A stretch of DNA of 64,000 bases from Lactobacillaceae bacterium AF64-9pH9TA (GCA_027681045.1 JAQDCK010000002.1:176801-240800), one strand, 5' to 3'. Positions 28,626 through 38,383 are shown, numbered from the stretch's first letter. Notes: a model not told the origin generated them from the letters alone. Numbers and translations are program-made.

Positions 28626-30473
28626 TTGGCAGATCAAAAGAGAAGAGAAAACATCAGAAACATCGCGATCATCGCGCACGTCGACCACGGTAAGACTACC
28701 CTGGTTAACCAGCTGCTTAAGCAGTCAGATACTTTACCAGAACACATGAACCTGGAAGACCGGGCAATGGACTCCAACGCCATTGAACGTGAACGTGGGA
28801 TCACGATTCTGTCAAAGAACACCGCGGTCAGCTACAAGGGCACGACCATCAACATCCTGGACACCCCAGGCCACGCCGACTTCGGTGGGGAAGTTGAACG
28901 GATCATGCACATGGTTGACGGTGCCCTGCTTCTGGTCGACGCTTACGAAGGCCCAATGCCGCAGACCCGCTTTGTTTTGCAAAAGGCTCTGGAAGCCGGC
29001 GTTAAGCCAGTTGTTGTCGTGAACAAGATCGACCGTCCTGGTGCCCGTCCAGCTGAAGTTCTGGATGAAGTTCTGGAACTCTTCATCGAACTTGGCGCCA
29101 ACGACGAACAACTTGAATTCCCAGTTGTTTACGCTTCTGCCTTGAACGGTACTTCCAGCTACTCAGACGACCCGGCTGACCAGGAAGAAACCATGGACCC
29201 GGTCTTCGACACGATCATCAAGGCCATTCCGGCTCCGCTTGACAACGAGGACGAACCTTTGCAGTTCCAAATCACCATGCTTGACTGGGATGACTACGTT
29301 GGCCGGATCGGCGTCGGCCGCGTTTACCGGGGCAAGATCAAGGTCGGCGACGAAGTTACTGTCATGAAGCTTGACGGCTCCAAGCAAAACTTCCGCGTGA
29401 CCAAGCTCTTTGGTTACTTCGGTTTGAAGAGAAACGAAATCAAGGAAGCCAAGGCAGGCGACATTATCGCCATCAGCGGGATCAACGACATCTTCGTCGG
29501 TGAAACCATTGCTTCCAAGGAAAACCCAGAAGCCCTGCCAATTCTGCGGATCGACCCGCCGACTTTGCAAATGGACTTCGTGGCCAATGACTCACCATTT
29601 GCCGGCCGGGAAGGCAGCCAGGTTACTCCAGCCAAGCTGGAAGAACGGCTTTTGCGGCAAACCCGGACTGACGTTTCCTTGAAGGTTGAACCAACTGACC
29701 AACTGAACGCCTGGACTGTTTCAGGCCGTGGGGAACTGCACTTGTCCATCCTGGTTGAAGAAATGCGCCGGGAAGGCTTCGAACTGCAACTGTCCCGGCC
29801 AAAGGTTATCTACCGGGAAGTTGACGGGCAAATGTGCGAACCATACGAAGCTGTCCAAGTTGACGTGCCAGACGAATACGTCGGCTCAGTTATCGACGGC
29901 TTGTCCCAACGCAAGGGTGAAATGCAGAACATGGTTTCCAAGGGCAACGGCCAGACCCGGTTGGAATTCTCAGTTCCTTCCCGTGGCTTGATCGGCTACA
30001 ACAACGAATTCATGTCCGCAACTGGTGGTTACGGGATCATGAACCACACTTTCAGCGAATACAAGCCAGTCGTTAAGAACTGGAACCCAGGCCGGCGCAA
30101 CGGTGCTTTGGTTTCCATCAACCAAGGGCAGTCAACTACTTACTCCCTGCAGTCAGTTGAACAACGCGGCCAGCTCTTCATCGGTGCCGGCGTGCAAGTT
30201 TACGAAGGGATGATCGTTGGTGTATCTTCCCGTGACCGTGACATCGCTGTTAACGTAACCAAGGGAAAGAACCTGACCAACACCCGTGCTTCCGGTAAGG
30301 ACCACGCTGCGGCCATCAGAACGCCAAAGACTTTGACTTTGGAAGAATCAATCGAATTCTTGAACGATGACGAATACTGTGAAGTAACTCCAGAAAGCCT
30401 GCGCCTGCGGAAGAAGATCTTGAACACTTCAGAACGGCAAAAGTTTGACAAGAAGAAGGCCAAGACCAACTAA
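28626..30473 (+). CDS. typA: Ribosome-associated GTPase TypA/BipA
   Basis: A 615-residue translational GTPase related to EF-G that acts in 50S assembly and in stress and cold adaptation. G1 is [11 protein letters not shown] near residue 14; the switch region RERGITI and G3 [10 protein letters not shown] follow, then [10 protein letters not shown] as G4, and the TypA-specific C-terminal domain. The start is TTG 28626 ([12 protein letters not shown]) with GGGGAGG eight bases upstream. An upstream ATG at 28482 would span the promoter and leader and is rejected. Confidence 0.95.
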   Translation: MADQKRRENIRNIAIIAHVDHGKTTLVNQLLKQSDTLPEHMNLEDRAMDSNAIERERGITILSKNTAVSYKGTTINILDTPGHADFGGEVERIMHMVDGALLLVDAYEGPMPQTRFVLQKALEAGVKPVVVVNKIDRPGARPAEVLDEVLELFIELGANDEQLEFPVVYASALNGTSSYSDDPADQEETMDPVFDTIIKAIPAPLDNEDEPLQFQITMLDWDDYVGRIGVGRVYRGKIKVGDEVTVMKLDGSKQNFRVTKLFGYFGLKRNEIKEAKAGDIIAISGINDIFVGETIASKENPEALPILRIDPPTLQMDFVANDSPFAGREGSQVTPAKLEERLLRQTRTDVSLKVEPTDQLNAWTVSGRGELHLSILVEEMRREGFELQLSRPKVIYREVDGQMCEPYEAVQVDVPDEYVGSVIDGLSQRKGEMQNMVSKGNGQTRLEFSVPSRGLIGYNNEFMSATGGYGIMNHTFSEYKPVVKNWNPGRRNGALVSINQGQSTTYSLQSVEQRGQLFIGAGVQVYEGMIVGVSSRDRDIAVNVTKGKNLTNTRASGKDHAAAIRTPKTLTLEESIEFLNDDEYCEVTPESLRLRKKILNTSERQKFDKKKAKTN

Positions 30474-30492
30474 TTGCTAGTTTTTTGGTAAG

Positions 30493-30527
30493 TCTCTCCC
30501 CCTATTTATAGGAGGAGGGGCTTTTTT
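30493..30527 (+). terminator. Intrinsic terminator after typA
   Basis: A pyrimidine-rich arm (CTCTCCCCCTA) pairs with TAGGAGGAGGGG, with one mismatch. The stem is followed by CTTTTTTG. Confidence 0.75.
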
Positions 30528-30571
30528 GTTTTATAATGAAAAGCGACGATTATTTTTAGAAGGGGAAAAAC

Positions 30572-31774
30572 GTGAAGAAAAATAAAGTTGCTGCCACGGC
30601 CGCCAAAATAAAAGAGACATTCAAATATTTCGACTACCGGATCTTCATCGTCTACTTGCTTTTGATGACAATCGGGGTGATCGCGGTCTATTCGGCCAGT
30701 TCAGAAATCCTGCTGATCAACGGCTTCAAGGCTACGGTTTACGGGCAAAAGCAGCTGCTCTACGCCTTATTTGGGGTATTGATCTGCCTGGCCTGTTACA
30801 GCATCAACCTGGACTATTTAAGGCGGGGCAAGCTGCTCTTGTGGCTGCTGGCAATTGTGGCCGGCTTATTGATCTATGTCCGCCTCTTTGGCCAGGCGGT
30901 CAACGGAGCAAAGGGCTGGATCAACCTGGGCCCGATCAACATCCAACCTCTGGAACTTGCCAAGCTGGTTCTGCTTTTGTATCTGGCACGGATGCTGGCT
31001 AAAGCTGATGGGCGCTTAGTGCGCGGACACATCATTTCCCAGCTTTTGCCTACGGCGATCATCGCGGGTTTATTAATGTTCCTGGTTTTGATTGAGCCTG
31101 ACTTCGGGGGGACAGCTATCCTGTTTTGCCTGGTCTTGATCATGTATTCAGTTTCCGGGATCCCAACCAGCTACGCCCTCTTGAGTATCATCGGCATCAC
31201 CGTTCTGGTGGTCGGGGGCTTCAGCTTGATCGTGGCCTGGAATCCGAGCTTCTTGCAGGATGTTTACGTCTACAAGCGTTTTATTGCCTTCCTAAACCCA
31301 TTTAAGACGGCTGCCAATGAAGGGGCCCAGCTGGTCAATTCATATTACGCTATCCATAATGGGGGCCTTTTTGGCTTAGGCTTGGGCAACAGTATCCAGA
31401 AGCGGGGCTATCTGCCGGAACCTTACACCGACTTTATTTTGTCGATCATTACCGAAGAAGTTGGCTCTCTTGGCGCATTAGTAGTCTTGGGCCTGCTTTT
31501 CTACCTGATGATTTTGATCATGGAGCGGGGGGTCAAGGCCCGGTCCCAGTACTCCACCTTGATCTGCTTCGGGGTGACCGCCATTATCTTTTTCCAGACT
31601 TTATTTAACGTTGGCGCGGTCTTAGGCCTCATGCCGATCACCGGGGTGACCCTGCCCTTTATCTCTTACGGGGGTTCCTCACTCTGGGTCTTGTCGGCAG
31701 CGATCGGCCTGGTCTTAAATGTTACCGCGGAAGAAAAAATCAGACAGGAGGTGCAAGCAGAGGATGAGTATTAA
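30572..31774 (+). CDS. ftsW: FtsW/RodA family peptidoglycan polymerase, probably FtsW
   Basis: A 400-residue SEDS protein with about ten membrane spans that polymerises lipid II into glycan strands. Characteristic motifs are VYSASSE near residue 39, NGAKGWINLGPINIQPLELAKL near 110, and the PITGVTLPFISYGGSS segment near 359. Position after typA fits FtsW of other Bacillota rather than RodA, but the families are close. The start is GTG 30572 after AGAAGGGG. Its last 11 bases overlap ylbG. Confidence 0.9.
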   Translation: MKKNKVAATAAKIKETFKYFDYRIFIVYLLLMTIGVIAVYSASSEILLINGFKATVYGQKQLLYALFGVLICLACYSINLDYLRRGKLLLWLLAIVAGLLIYVRLFGQAVNGAKGWINLGPINIQPLELAKLVLLLYLARMLAKADGRLVRGHIISQLLPTAIIAGLLMFLVLIEPDFGGTAILFCLVLIMYSVSGIPTSYALLSIIGITVLVVGGFSLIVAWNPSFLQDVYVYKRFIAFLNPFKTAANEGAQLVNSYYAIHNGGLFGLGLGNSIQKRGYLPEPYTDFILSIITEEVGSLGALVVLGLLFYLMILIMERGVKARSQYSTLICFGVTAIIFFQTLFNVGAVLGLMPITGVTLPFISYGGSSLWVLSAAIGLVLNVTAEEKIRQEVQAEDEY

Positions 31775-32105
31775 CCAAGAATTAGCTGACCAAGAGATTG
31801 CCAGCCGGACCAGCTTGATCGTTTACCTGCGCAATGTCAACAACGATCAGTTCAAACTGCGCCGGTTCGGGGACATCGTTTATTTTTCCAAAAAGCTGCA
31901 CTATTTGATTCTGTATGTCAACAAGGGCGAGGCGGAAGAAACGGCGGACAAGCTGCGGACCTTCAGCTTTGTCAAGAAGGTTGAATTTTCCCAAAATGAT
32001 GCCCTGGACCTGGACAACCAGAAGATTGAGCAACAGATCAGTGACATGGCCAAGGAGGCCGAAGAGAAGTTAAATCAGACAGATAAAGAGGATTGGATTA
32101 AGTGA
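31764..32105 (+). CDS. ylbG: YlbG family protein (DUF2129)
   Basis: A 113-residue protein containing the DUF2129 core (LIVYLRNVNNDQFKLRRFGD, then IVYFSKKLHYLILYVN) and an acidic C-terminal helix. The start is ATG 31764 (MSINQELADQ) within the end of ftsW, with GGAGG upstream; the longer in-frame version lies inside ftsW. Function is unknown. It sits before rsmD and overlaps it by four bases, as in B. subtilis ylbG-ylbH. Confidence 0.85.
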   Translation: MSINQELADQEIASRTSLIVYLRNVNNDQFKLRRFGDIVYFSKKLHYLILYVNKGEAEETADKLRTFSFVKKVEFSQNDALDLDNQKIEQQISDMAKEAEEKLNQTDKEDWIK

Positions 32106-32653
32106 GAATTATTTCTGGAAAATACGCCAAACGGAACTTGTTTACCCTCAAGAGCCAGAAGACCCGGCCGACCAGCGACAAGGTCAAGGAATCCTTGTTC
32201 AACTCCCTGGGCCAGTTTTTTACTGGAGGAGAGGTCCTGGACCTGTACGCGGGCAGCGGGGCTTTGGGGATTGAGGCAGTTTCCAGAGGCTGCGAGCATG
32301 CGGTGCTGAACGACGTCAGCCGGCCTGCCTGCCAGATCATCAGGAAAAACGTGGACTTGACCAAGGAGCCGGACCGCTTTGAAGTCTTCACCATGCCGGC
32401 GAAAGTGGCCTTGAAGGTCTTCGCTGACCAGGAAAGGAAGTTTGACCTGGTCTTTTTGGACCCGCCATATGCCAAGCAGCAGATGGTCAAGGACATGACG
32501 GCTCTTGCTTCCCTGGGCCTGCTTAAGCCGGGGGCAAAAATTGTCGTGGAAACTGATGAGCAGACGGACTTGCCGCCGGTTGCCGGCTTTGACCTTTTGA
32601 AAGACCACCATATGGGCAAGACGATCGTAAGAATTTACCAGAGGGCAGAATAG
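32102..32653 (+). CDS. rsmD: 16S rRNA (guanine-966-N2)-methyltransferase RsmD
   Basis: A 183-residue SAM methyltransferase acting on the 30S subunit. It shows the N-terminal RIISGKYAKRNLFT and RPTSDKVKESLFN motifs, the SAM-binding DLYAGSGALGIEA near residue 45, and the catalytic DPPYA near residue 120. The start GTG 32102 overlaps the ylbG stop (GTGA). coaD follows directly; rsmD-coaD is the usual order. Confidence 0.94.
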   Translation: MRIISGKYAKRNLFTLKSQKTRPTSDKVKESLFNSLGQFFTGGEVLDLYAGSGALGIEAVSRGCEHAVLNDVSRPACQIIRKNVDLTKEPDRFEVFTMPAKVALKVFADQERKFDLVFLDPPYAKQQMVKDMTALASLGLLKPGAKIVVETDEQTDLPPVAGFDLLKDHHMGKTIVRIYQRAE

Positions 32654-33148
32654 ATGACGACAGCGCTGTTTCCGGGGAGTTTTGACCCCATTACCAACGG
32701 GCACATGGATACAATTGAGCAGGCGGCGAAGGTCTTTGACCGCCTCTTGGTCGTAGTGATGACCAACAGCTCAAAAAAGGCGCTTTTTACGCCGGATGAG
32801 CGGGTGGACTTGATCAAGGACGCGGTAAAAGAATACGGCCTGGCCAATGTCGAGGTCCTGGCCCGGCCCGGCCAGCTGACGGTTGACCTGGCTAAAGAGC
32901 TGGGGGCCGGGGTTTTAGTCCGCGGGGTCCGCAACAGCAGCGATTTTCTCTATGAGCAGCAGATCGCCCAGCTGAACCGGGACCTAGCCCCGGACCTGCC
33001 GACTGTTTTGTTTATGGCTGAGGCGGCCAACAGTGCTTTGGCATCGAGCATGCTGAAGGAAATTGCCATGTTTGGCGGTGAGCTGGACCGCTTTTTGCCC
33101 AAAAAGGCTGCCAGAGCCTTGAAGGAGAAGCTGCAAAGTGAAAGTTAA
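32654..33148 (+). CDS. coaD: Phosphopantetheine adenylyltransferase
   Basis: A 164-residue nucleotidyltransferase making dephospho-CoA from 4'-phosphopantetheine and ATP. It begins with ALFPGSFDPITNGHMDTI, containing the TxGH active-site motif, and has the family pattern RGVRNSSDFLYEQQIA near residue 90. The usual ISSTLVRE motif appears as LASSMLKEIA. It starts immediately after rsmD and overlaps the following protease gene by 11 bases. Confidence 0.95.
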   Translation: MTTALFPGSFDPITNGHMDTIEQAAKVFDRLLVVVMTNSSKKALFTPDERVDLIKDAVKEYGLANVEVLARPGQLTVDLAKELGAGVLVRGVRNSSDFLYEQQIAQLNRDLAPDLPTVLFMAEAANSALASSMLKEIAMFGGELDRFLPKKAARALKEKLQSES

Positions 33149-34178
33149 GAAAGACGGACAAAGCAAGAAGTGGCGCCGGGCCCTGGTGGGCTTGTTTGCG
33201 GTTATCCTGCTGGCCCTGGTCCTGCTCTTGCCAACCAAATACGTGATTGAGGCCCCGGGGGATGCCCTGCCAGTCAGCAATTATTTAAAGACGACCGGGG
33301 TTAAGGCTAAAAACGACCTCTACTTCGTGACCGTGAGTGAGCGGCGGGCGGTTTTGGGCGACTATTTATGGTCCTTTACCCAGCCTTATGAAGACCGCCT
33401 GACCATGGATGAGGTAACCGGGGGTTCAAGCACGGAGCAATATGAACAGCTGCAGGAATGGTACATGCAGACCAGCCAGCAGACGGCTATCTATTACGCG
33501 GCCAAGAAGGCCGGGCTTAAACCCAAGCTGAAATACCAGGGCGTATATGTGATGGACCTGCAGTCCACTTCGAGTTTTAAAAAGAAGCTCTTGATCGGGG
33601 ACACGATCGTAGCAGCTAATGGGCACAAGTTCAAGTCTGTCCAGGGCTTTATGAGCTACCTGCAGAAGCAGAAGATCGGGCAGCAGGTGTCGATCACGGT
33701 TTTGCGGTCTGGGAAGAAGCAGACTTTTACCGGAAAAATCGTCAAGGTTAAAGGCACCGGTAAACCGGGCATCGGGATCAGCATGGTGGAAAGAGTCAAG
33801 GTGGAAGTCAGCCCGAAGACGACGATCAGCACGGGCGACATCGGCGGCCCGTCAGCTGGTCTGATGTTCTCCCTGGCCTGCTACCAGAACTATACTGGCA
33901 AGGACTTGACCAAGGGCCACAAGGTAGCCGGGACGGGGACGATCGATGCAAACGGCAAGGTCGGCATTATCGGCGGCGTGGACAAGAAGGTTGTCGCCGC
34001 GGATAAAGAAGGGGCAGAAGTATTTTTCGCTCCAACTGACCAGACCGGGGTCAAGAAGTCCCAGACCAACTACGCGGTGGCCAAAAGAACGGCCAAGAAG
34101 CTGGGCACGAAGATGAAGATCGTGCCGGTGGCAACTTTTGACGACGCCTTGAAATACCTGCAAAAGCATTACAAGTAA
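33138..34178 (+). CDS. Membrane-anchored PDZ/Lon-type serine protease (SepM/YlbL-like)
   Basis: A 346-residue protein: an N-terminal membrane span (about residues 14-32), an extracytoplasmic PDZ domain (about 120-215), and a C-terminal Lon-like peptidase domain. The catalytic Ser is in GGPSAGLMFSL near residue 237 and the Lys in GGVDKKVVAA near residue 282. Relatives include B. subtilis YlbL and streptococcal SepM, which trims competence peptides outside the cell. Substrate is unknown here. It follows coaD as in B. subtilis. Confidence 0.88.
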   Translation: MKVKKDGQSKKWRRALVGLFAVILLALVLLLPTKYVIEAPGDALPVSNYLKTTGVKAKNDLYFVTVSERRAVLGDYLWSFTQPYEDRLTMDEVTGGSSTEQYEQLQEWYMQTSQQTAIYYAAKKAGLKPKLKYQGVYVMDLQSTSSFKKKLLIGDTIVAANGHKFKSVQGFMSYLQKQKIGQQVSITVLRSGKKQTFTGKIVKVKGTGKPGIGISMVERVKVEVSPKTTISTGDIGGPSAGLMFSLACYQNYTGKDLTKGHKVAGTGTIDANGKVGIIGGVDKKVVAADKEGAEVFFAPTDQTGVKKSQTNYAVAKRTAKKLGTKMKIVPVATFDDALKYLQKHYK

Positions 34179-34195
34179 AAAATGTATAGTTAAGA

Positions 34196-34228
34196 AGAGA
34201 ACCGAAGGCAGCCTTCGGTTCTCTTTTT
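34196..34228 (+). terminator. Intrinsic terminator after the PDZ protease gene
   Basis: AGAGAACCGAAGG pairs perfectly with CCTTCGGTTCTCT around a 3-base loop. The stem is followed by five T. Confidence 0.9.
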
Positions 34229-34298
34229 GCCTCAGTAATTTTTCTTTTATTTAGGAAAAAAGGCCATTTTTGGCGTACTAGTTATTGAGGTGATAAAA

Positions 34299-35060
34299 GT
34301 GAATCAGTCAAACGAAAAAACGGAAGGCAAGCAGAAGCTGCAGGACCTGCTTGCCTGGCTTATGGACAAGAAAATGTACATCGTAATCGTCTTGCTGGCG
34401 GTCGGGGGCTTTTACTATGCCAACCGGCAGCCGGCTGCTGACAATTCTGCTCTTTTGTCCAGCAGCCAGAGCATGGAGGCTAGCGGGCAAAGCCTACAAA
34501 GTTCCAGTGTCAGTTCAGTGGCGGCCAGCACCAGCTCAGCGGCTTCTGCGGCAAACGCTGAAGTAGTCTGCGATATTTCAGGAGCAGTCAAGCACCAGGG
34601 GGTCTACCGATTGAAAAACGGAGCCCGGCTGGAAGACTTGATTGAAAAGGCCGGTGGCTTGACCAAGGATGCCCAATTGAAGGCCATCAACCGCAGCCAG
34701 CTTTTAAAAGACCAAGACAAGATCTACATCCCTGGCAAGGGGGACAAGGCGGAAGCGGCCAAGACCGCTAACTCTGCTGCAGCATCCGCTCCGGCTTCTT
34801 CTCCTTCTGCATCAGCCTCATCCTCATCCTCATCAGTCTCTTCTTCAACTTCCGGGGCGGCTTCTGGTGACTTGATCAATTTGAACACGGCTACAGCCAG
34901 CGATCTGCAGAAGTTGAACGGGATCGGGGAGAAGAAGGCCGAGCAGATCATTGCCTACCGGCAGGAAAAAGGGGCTTTTAAGAGCATTGACGAGTTGAAA
35001 GAGGTGTCGGGAATTGGCGACAAGACCTTCGCAGCAATTAAGGACCAGCTTACAATCTAG
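34299..35060 (+). CDS. comEA: ComEA family DNA-binding competence protein
   Basis: A 253-residue protein: membrane anchor (about residues 26-42), a Ser/Ala-rich spacer, an SLBB domain (VVCDISGAVKHQGVYRL near residue 89), a second Ser-rich linker, and a C-terminal double helix-hairpin-helix (LINLNTATASDLQKLNGIGE onward). ComEA binds incoming DNA at the cell surface. I choose GTG 34299 because GAGGTGAT lies just upstream; an in-frame GTG at 34290 lies within that site. comEC overlaps its 3' end. Confidence 0.9.
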   Translation: MNQSNEKTEGKQKLQDLLAWLMDKKMYIVIVLLAVGGFYYANRQPAADNSALLSSSQSMEASGQSLQSSSVSSVAASTSSAASAANAEVVCDISGAVKHQGVYRLKNGARLEDLIEKAGGLTKDAQLKAINRSQLLKDQDKIYIPGKGDKAEAAKTANSAAASAPASSPSASASSSSSSVSSSTSGAASGDLINLNTATASDLQKLNGIGEKKAEQIIAYRQEKGAFKSIDELKEVSGIGDKTFAAIKDQLTI

Positions 35061-37272
35061 CCTGCAAGCCGGCTTTTACTTTCTTTTGGCCTTGGCCAGC
35101 GTCAGCTTGTGCGGGATCTTTCAGTTGCAAAAATGGGGGCAGCTTTTTGCCCTGGCCGTCTTGCTCTACTTGCTCTTTTTGCTCAAGGATAAATATGGCA
35201 ATTTGTTTAAACTCGCCCTGGCCTTCTTGCTCTTATTGACTTTGGTCCTGGCTAAGGATCAGGTTAAGCCGGGCGAGCCGGCAGGCGACATCCGCTTGTA
35301 CCCCGACCAGGTGAAAATTACCGACGGCTGGCTGAGCGGGCGGGGGCAGACGGACACGCAGAAAGTGCAAGTTTACGGGCCGGCAAGCCGGGAGGCCCTG
35401 GCCTTGCTGGAAAACGGGCAAAGCATCGACTTAACTGAAGTTAGCGGAGCGGTCAGTGAAATAGAGCCAGCGACCAATCCCGGCCAGTTCGACTACCGCC
35501 GCTATTTGGCCAGCCAGCATGTCTACCGGCAGGTCAAGCTGGCTCATTATCAAGTCAAGCTGGCTCTGGCTAGTCTTCTTATCCGCCTGCATGGCCTCCG
35601 CTGGAAAATTCAAGCTTATCTGAAGCGCCTGCCCCGCCTGTTGGCCTTTTTTGCCAGTGAACTGCTGCTAGCAGAAAATCCGGCTGGGGACAACCAAGCC
35701 AACTTGAATACCTACCGGGACCTGGGGGTTATCCATATCTTGAGCATTTCGGGGATGCATGTGGGCATCTACGTCTTTGCTCTGGCGGTTTTCGGTAGCT
35801 GCCTGCACATGACCAAGGAGGAAGTTTTTGCCGCTTCCTGCGGCCTGCTGGCCTTTGAGGTCTTCTTGAGCGCGGGCCAGCCGGGTTTTATCCGGGCGAC
35901 TCTCAGCTATGTTTTTTCAGCCGGATTAGCCTTTAAGGGCCGGCGGCTCGGCCGGGCTGACCTGTTGGGCTTGACTTATTGCTGCCAGCAGCTTTTTACT
36001 CCCCGCCTTTTGCTGGAAACCGGCGGGATCTTGACCTATGTATTAGCCCTGGGCCTGGTCTTGACGGCGAAATTGCCAGACTGCAAGCAGGCCTTTTGGC
36101 TGAACGGCCTGCTGACGCCTTTTTTGCTCTACTTTTTCTACCAGGTCAATGTCTGCACGATTTTTTTCAATATTTTGGTCGTGCCCTATTTCAACTATAT
36201 CGTCATGCCCATGACCGGCCTGGCCTTGCTGGCTCCGCCGGGTCTAGCGGCTTTTTTTGAAAAAATCCTGGAGGCGGCGGAAGGGATGCTGGCTAATGTG
36301 GCGAAAACCGGCTTTGGCCAGCTGATCTATGGCCAGGTCAAGGCCTGGCAGCTGGCCTTGCTTTTTGCCTTGACCTTCCTGTATCTCATCACGCGGAAAA
36401 AGAAATACCGCCATATTCTGGCGGCGGTCTATCTCTTAATTTTTGTCAGCATCCACTTTCCCTTGGAAGGGCAGGTCTCTTTTATCGATGTGGGTCAGGG
36501 CGACAGCATTCTTTTAACGACGCCCATCCGCCGCCGGGTCTACTTGATCGATACCGGGGGCAAGCTGACTTTTGGTAAAAAGAAACAGAGCCAGCCCCAG
36601 ATCGACCGGATTACCATTCCTTTGCTTAAAGCCCAGGGAATCAGCCGGATTGACGGGGTCTTCGTCAGCCACCAGGATGCTGACCATGTCGGTGATCTGG
36701 GCCCCTTGCTCGAGGAAATGCCGGTCAAGCGCCTCTATATGGGAGCAGGTCTTATTCAAAATCCTAGCTTCCGGGCCAGGATAGCCGGCCGGGTAGAGAA
36801 GACCAAGATGGTTGAGCTAAAGGCAGGGATGGAGGTAAAAGAAGCGATCAACTTCCAGGTTCTGCACCCGGAAGTAGCGGGAAAAGGGGAAAACAAGGAC
36901 TCCTTGTCGCTCACCTGCCGCCTGGCTGGGAAAAGCTGGGCCTTTACCGGGGACCTGGACCAGGCAGGTGAGGAGGCAATCATTAAGAAGTTTCCCGATT
37001 TAAAAATTGACTACTTCAAACTTGGCCACCACGGCAGCGATACTTCCTCTTCAACTGTCTTTTTGCAGGCAATCCAGCCAAAATTAGTCTTTATCTCTGC
37101 TGGCCGGAACAACCGCTACCGCCACCCCAAGCCGGAAACCTTAGCCAAATTGCACCAGCTGGGGATTCCCTATCTCAATACCCAAACGGAGGGGATGATC
37201 AGCTGGCATTACGGCATTAGGGAATACTTCAGCAGTTTTCTGGAAGGGCGGCGGGTGTGTTATCATTATTAA
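35014..37272 (+). CDS. comEC: ComEC/Rec2 family DNA-uptake channel
   Basis: A 752-residue polytopic protein. The N-terminal part has the DUF4131 and Competence domains (LSISGMHVGIYVFALAVFG near residue 245) and many membrane spans. The C-terminal metallo-beta-lactamase-like domain shows FIDVGQGDSILL near residue 490, SHQDADHVGD near 551, FTGDLDQAGE near 646 and LGHHGSDTSSS near 669. It translocates single-stranded DNA in competence. The frame is intact. The start, TTG 35014, overlaps comEA by 47 bases and has only a weak Shine-Dalgarno, so the exact N-terminus is uncertain. Confidence 0.9.
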   Translation: MATRPSQQLRTSLQSSLQAGFYFLLALASVSLCGIFQLQKWGQLFALAVLLYLLFLLKDKYGNLFKLALAFLLLLTLVLAKDQVKPGEPAGDIRLYPDQVKITDGWLSGRGQTDTQKVQVYGPASREALALLENGQSIDLTEVSGAVSEIEPATNPGQFDYRRYLASQHVYRQVKLAHYQVKLALASLLIRLHGLRWKIQAYLKRLPRLLAFFASELLLAENPAGDNQANLNTYRDLGVIHILSISGMHVGIYVFALAVFGSCLHMTKEEVFAASCGLLAFEVFLSAGQPGFIRATLSYVFSAGLAFKGRRLGRADLLGLTYCCQQLFTPRLLLETGGILTYVLALGLVLTAKLPDCKQAFWLNGLLTPFLLYFFYQVNVCTIFFNILVVPYFNYIVMPMTGLALLAPPGLAAFFEKILEAAEGMLANVAKTGFGQLIYGQVKAWQLALLFALTFLYLITRKKKYRHILAAVYLLIFVSIHFPLEGQVSFIDVGQGDSILLTTPIRRRVYLIDTGGKLTFGKKKQSQPQIDRITIPLLKAQGISRIDGVFVSHQDADHVGDLGPLLEEMPVKRLYMGAGLIQNPSFRARIAGRVEKTKMVELKAGMEVKEAINFQVLHPEVAGKGENKDSLSLTCRLAGKSWAFTGDLDQAGEEAIIKKFPDLKIDYFKLGHHGSDTSSSTVFLQAIQPKLVFISAGRNNRYRHPKPETLAKLHQLGIPYLNTQTEGMISWHYGIREYFSSFLEGRRVCYHY

Positions 37273-37302
37273 AGAATTTACTTTTAGAGGGAGGAAAGCG
37301 GC

Positions 37303-38292
37303 TTGCCAAATTTGATATCCCTGTTTCCTAACAGCCAGGCGGGAAACCCGAATGTCCTGCTGCAGGGACCGGACGCTTTTTTAAATGACTATCTGGCCCA
37401 TAATTATGTCCAGCAGGCAGCCTTTCAAGGCCTGGAGAAAGTGACGGTTGACTGCGAGAGCGACCCGCTGGACGACTTGATCGCGGCCTTGGCGGAAGCC
37501 AGCCTCTTTAGTCAGCAAAAATTAGTCTTAGTCAAGAACCCCATCTTTTTGACGGGAAAGTTCCCGGCCAAATATAAGCAGCAAGGGGACCGGCTGCTGG
37601 AAATCTTCAGTCACCTGGACCAGATAGACGACGTGATCGTTTTAGTCGCCAGCTATGAGAAGCTGGACCGGCGCAAGAAACTGACTAAGCAGGTGGAAAA
37701 GAGCTTCAATACGGTCTCTACCGCGGTCAAAAGCTATGAAAGCGGCCGGGTCATGCAGGCCTTAGTCAAGGCTGAAGGCTACCGCATTGGCAGGGGGGCT
37801 ATGGACTTGCTTATGGAGAGAAGCGACCAGGTTTTGGACGCGGCCCTGGGCAACTACAACAAGCTCAAAGCCATCAGCGACGGCCAAGAAATCAGCCGGG
37901 ACCTGGTAGACCGGAATATCGACCTCAGCCTGGACCAGAACGTTTTTGCTATTCTGGAGGCTGCCTTAAGAGGGGACTACCAAGAAGCCATCGACCGCCT
38001 GGACGGGCAACTGCGGGAGGGGACATATCCCTTGCAGCTGGTCGCGGTCTTTTTCAGCCAGGTTGAATTTTTGCTCTGCGTGAAGGTGATGGGACAGAGA
38101 AGGCGGAGTGAAAGCGAGATCGCCAAGGAATTGTCCGCCCACCCTTACCGGGTCAAGACAGCCTTGAAGTCCAGGGCGAAGGTCGGCCAGCTGAAGAAGA
38201 TGCTGGCTCAGCTGATCCAGCTGGACTACCGCTACAAGAGCGGGGTCTACCAGGGCAGCCGCTTTTTAAAGGCTTTTATCCTAACTTGCTAG
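37303..38292 (+). CDS. holA: DNA polymerase III subunit delta
   Basis: A 329-residue clamp-loader subunit that opens the beta clamp. It has the N-terminal RecA-like fold without a functional P-loop (NVLLQGPDAFLNDYLA near residue 17), LFSQQKLVLVKNP near residue 69, and the C-terminal helical domain (LRGDYQEAIDRLDGQL). It starts with TTG 37303 after GAGGGAGG. It follows comEC and precedes rpsT (opposite strand), the order found in B. subtilis and lactobacilli. Confidence 0.93.
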   Translation: MPNLISLFPNSQAGNPNVLLQGPDAFLNDYLAHNYVQQAAFQGLEKVTVDCESDPLDDLIAALAEASLFSQQKLVLVKNPIFLTGKFPAKYKQQGDRLLEIFSHLDQIDDVIVLVASYEKLDRRKKLTKQVEKSFNTVSTAVKSYESGRVMQALVKAEGYRIGRGAMDLLMERSDQVLDAALGNYNKLKAISDGQEISRDLVDRNIDLSLDQNVFAILEAALRGDYQEAIDRLDGQLREGTYPLQLVAVFFSQVEFLLCVKVMGQRRRSESEIAKELSAHPYRVKTALKSRAKVGQLKKMLAQLIQLDYRYKSGVYQGSRFLKAFILTC

Positions 38293-38330
38293 GGAAAAAG
38301 AGAAATAGAATACAGAAAAAAAGGGAAAAG

Positions 38331-38366
38331 AAAAAGAGCGGGAAACGGATTGTTTCTCGCTCTTTT
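38331..38366. terminator. Bidirectional terminator between holA and rpsT
   Basis: AAAGAGCGGGAAAC pairs with GTTTCTCGCTCTTT (one mismatch). T-rich sequence lies on both strands, between convergent genes. Confidence 0.8.
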
Positions 38367-38383
38367 GTTGATTGCTAGTTTAA

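Noticed and set aside
34480..34870. Possible tandem repeat or CRISPR-like array in the Ser/Ala-coding parts of comEA
   Set aside because: It is only low-complexity serine/alanine linker coding sequence, without regular repeat-spacer structure.
35979..36260. Alternative plus-strand frame inside comEC
   Set aside because: The comEC frame is continuous with conserved motifs on both sides, so there is no frameshift.
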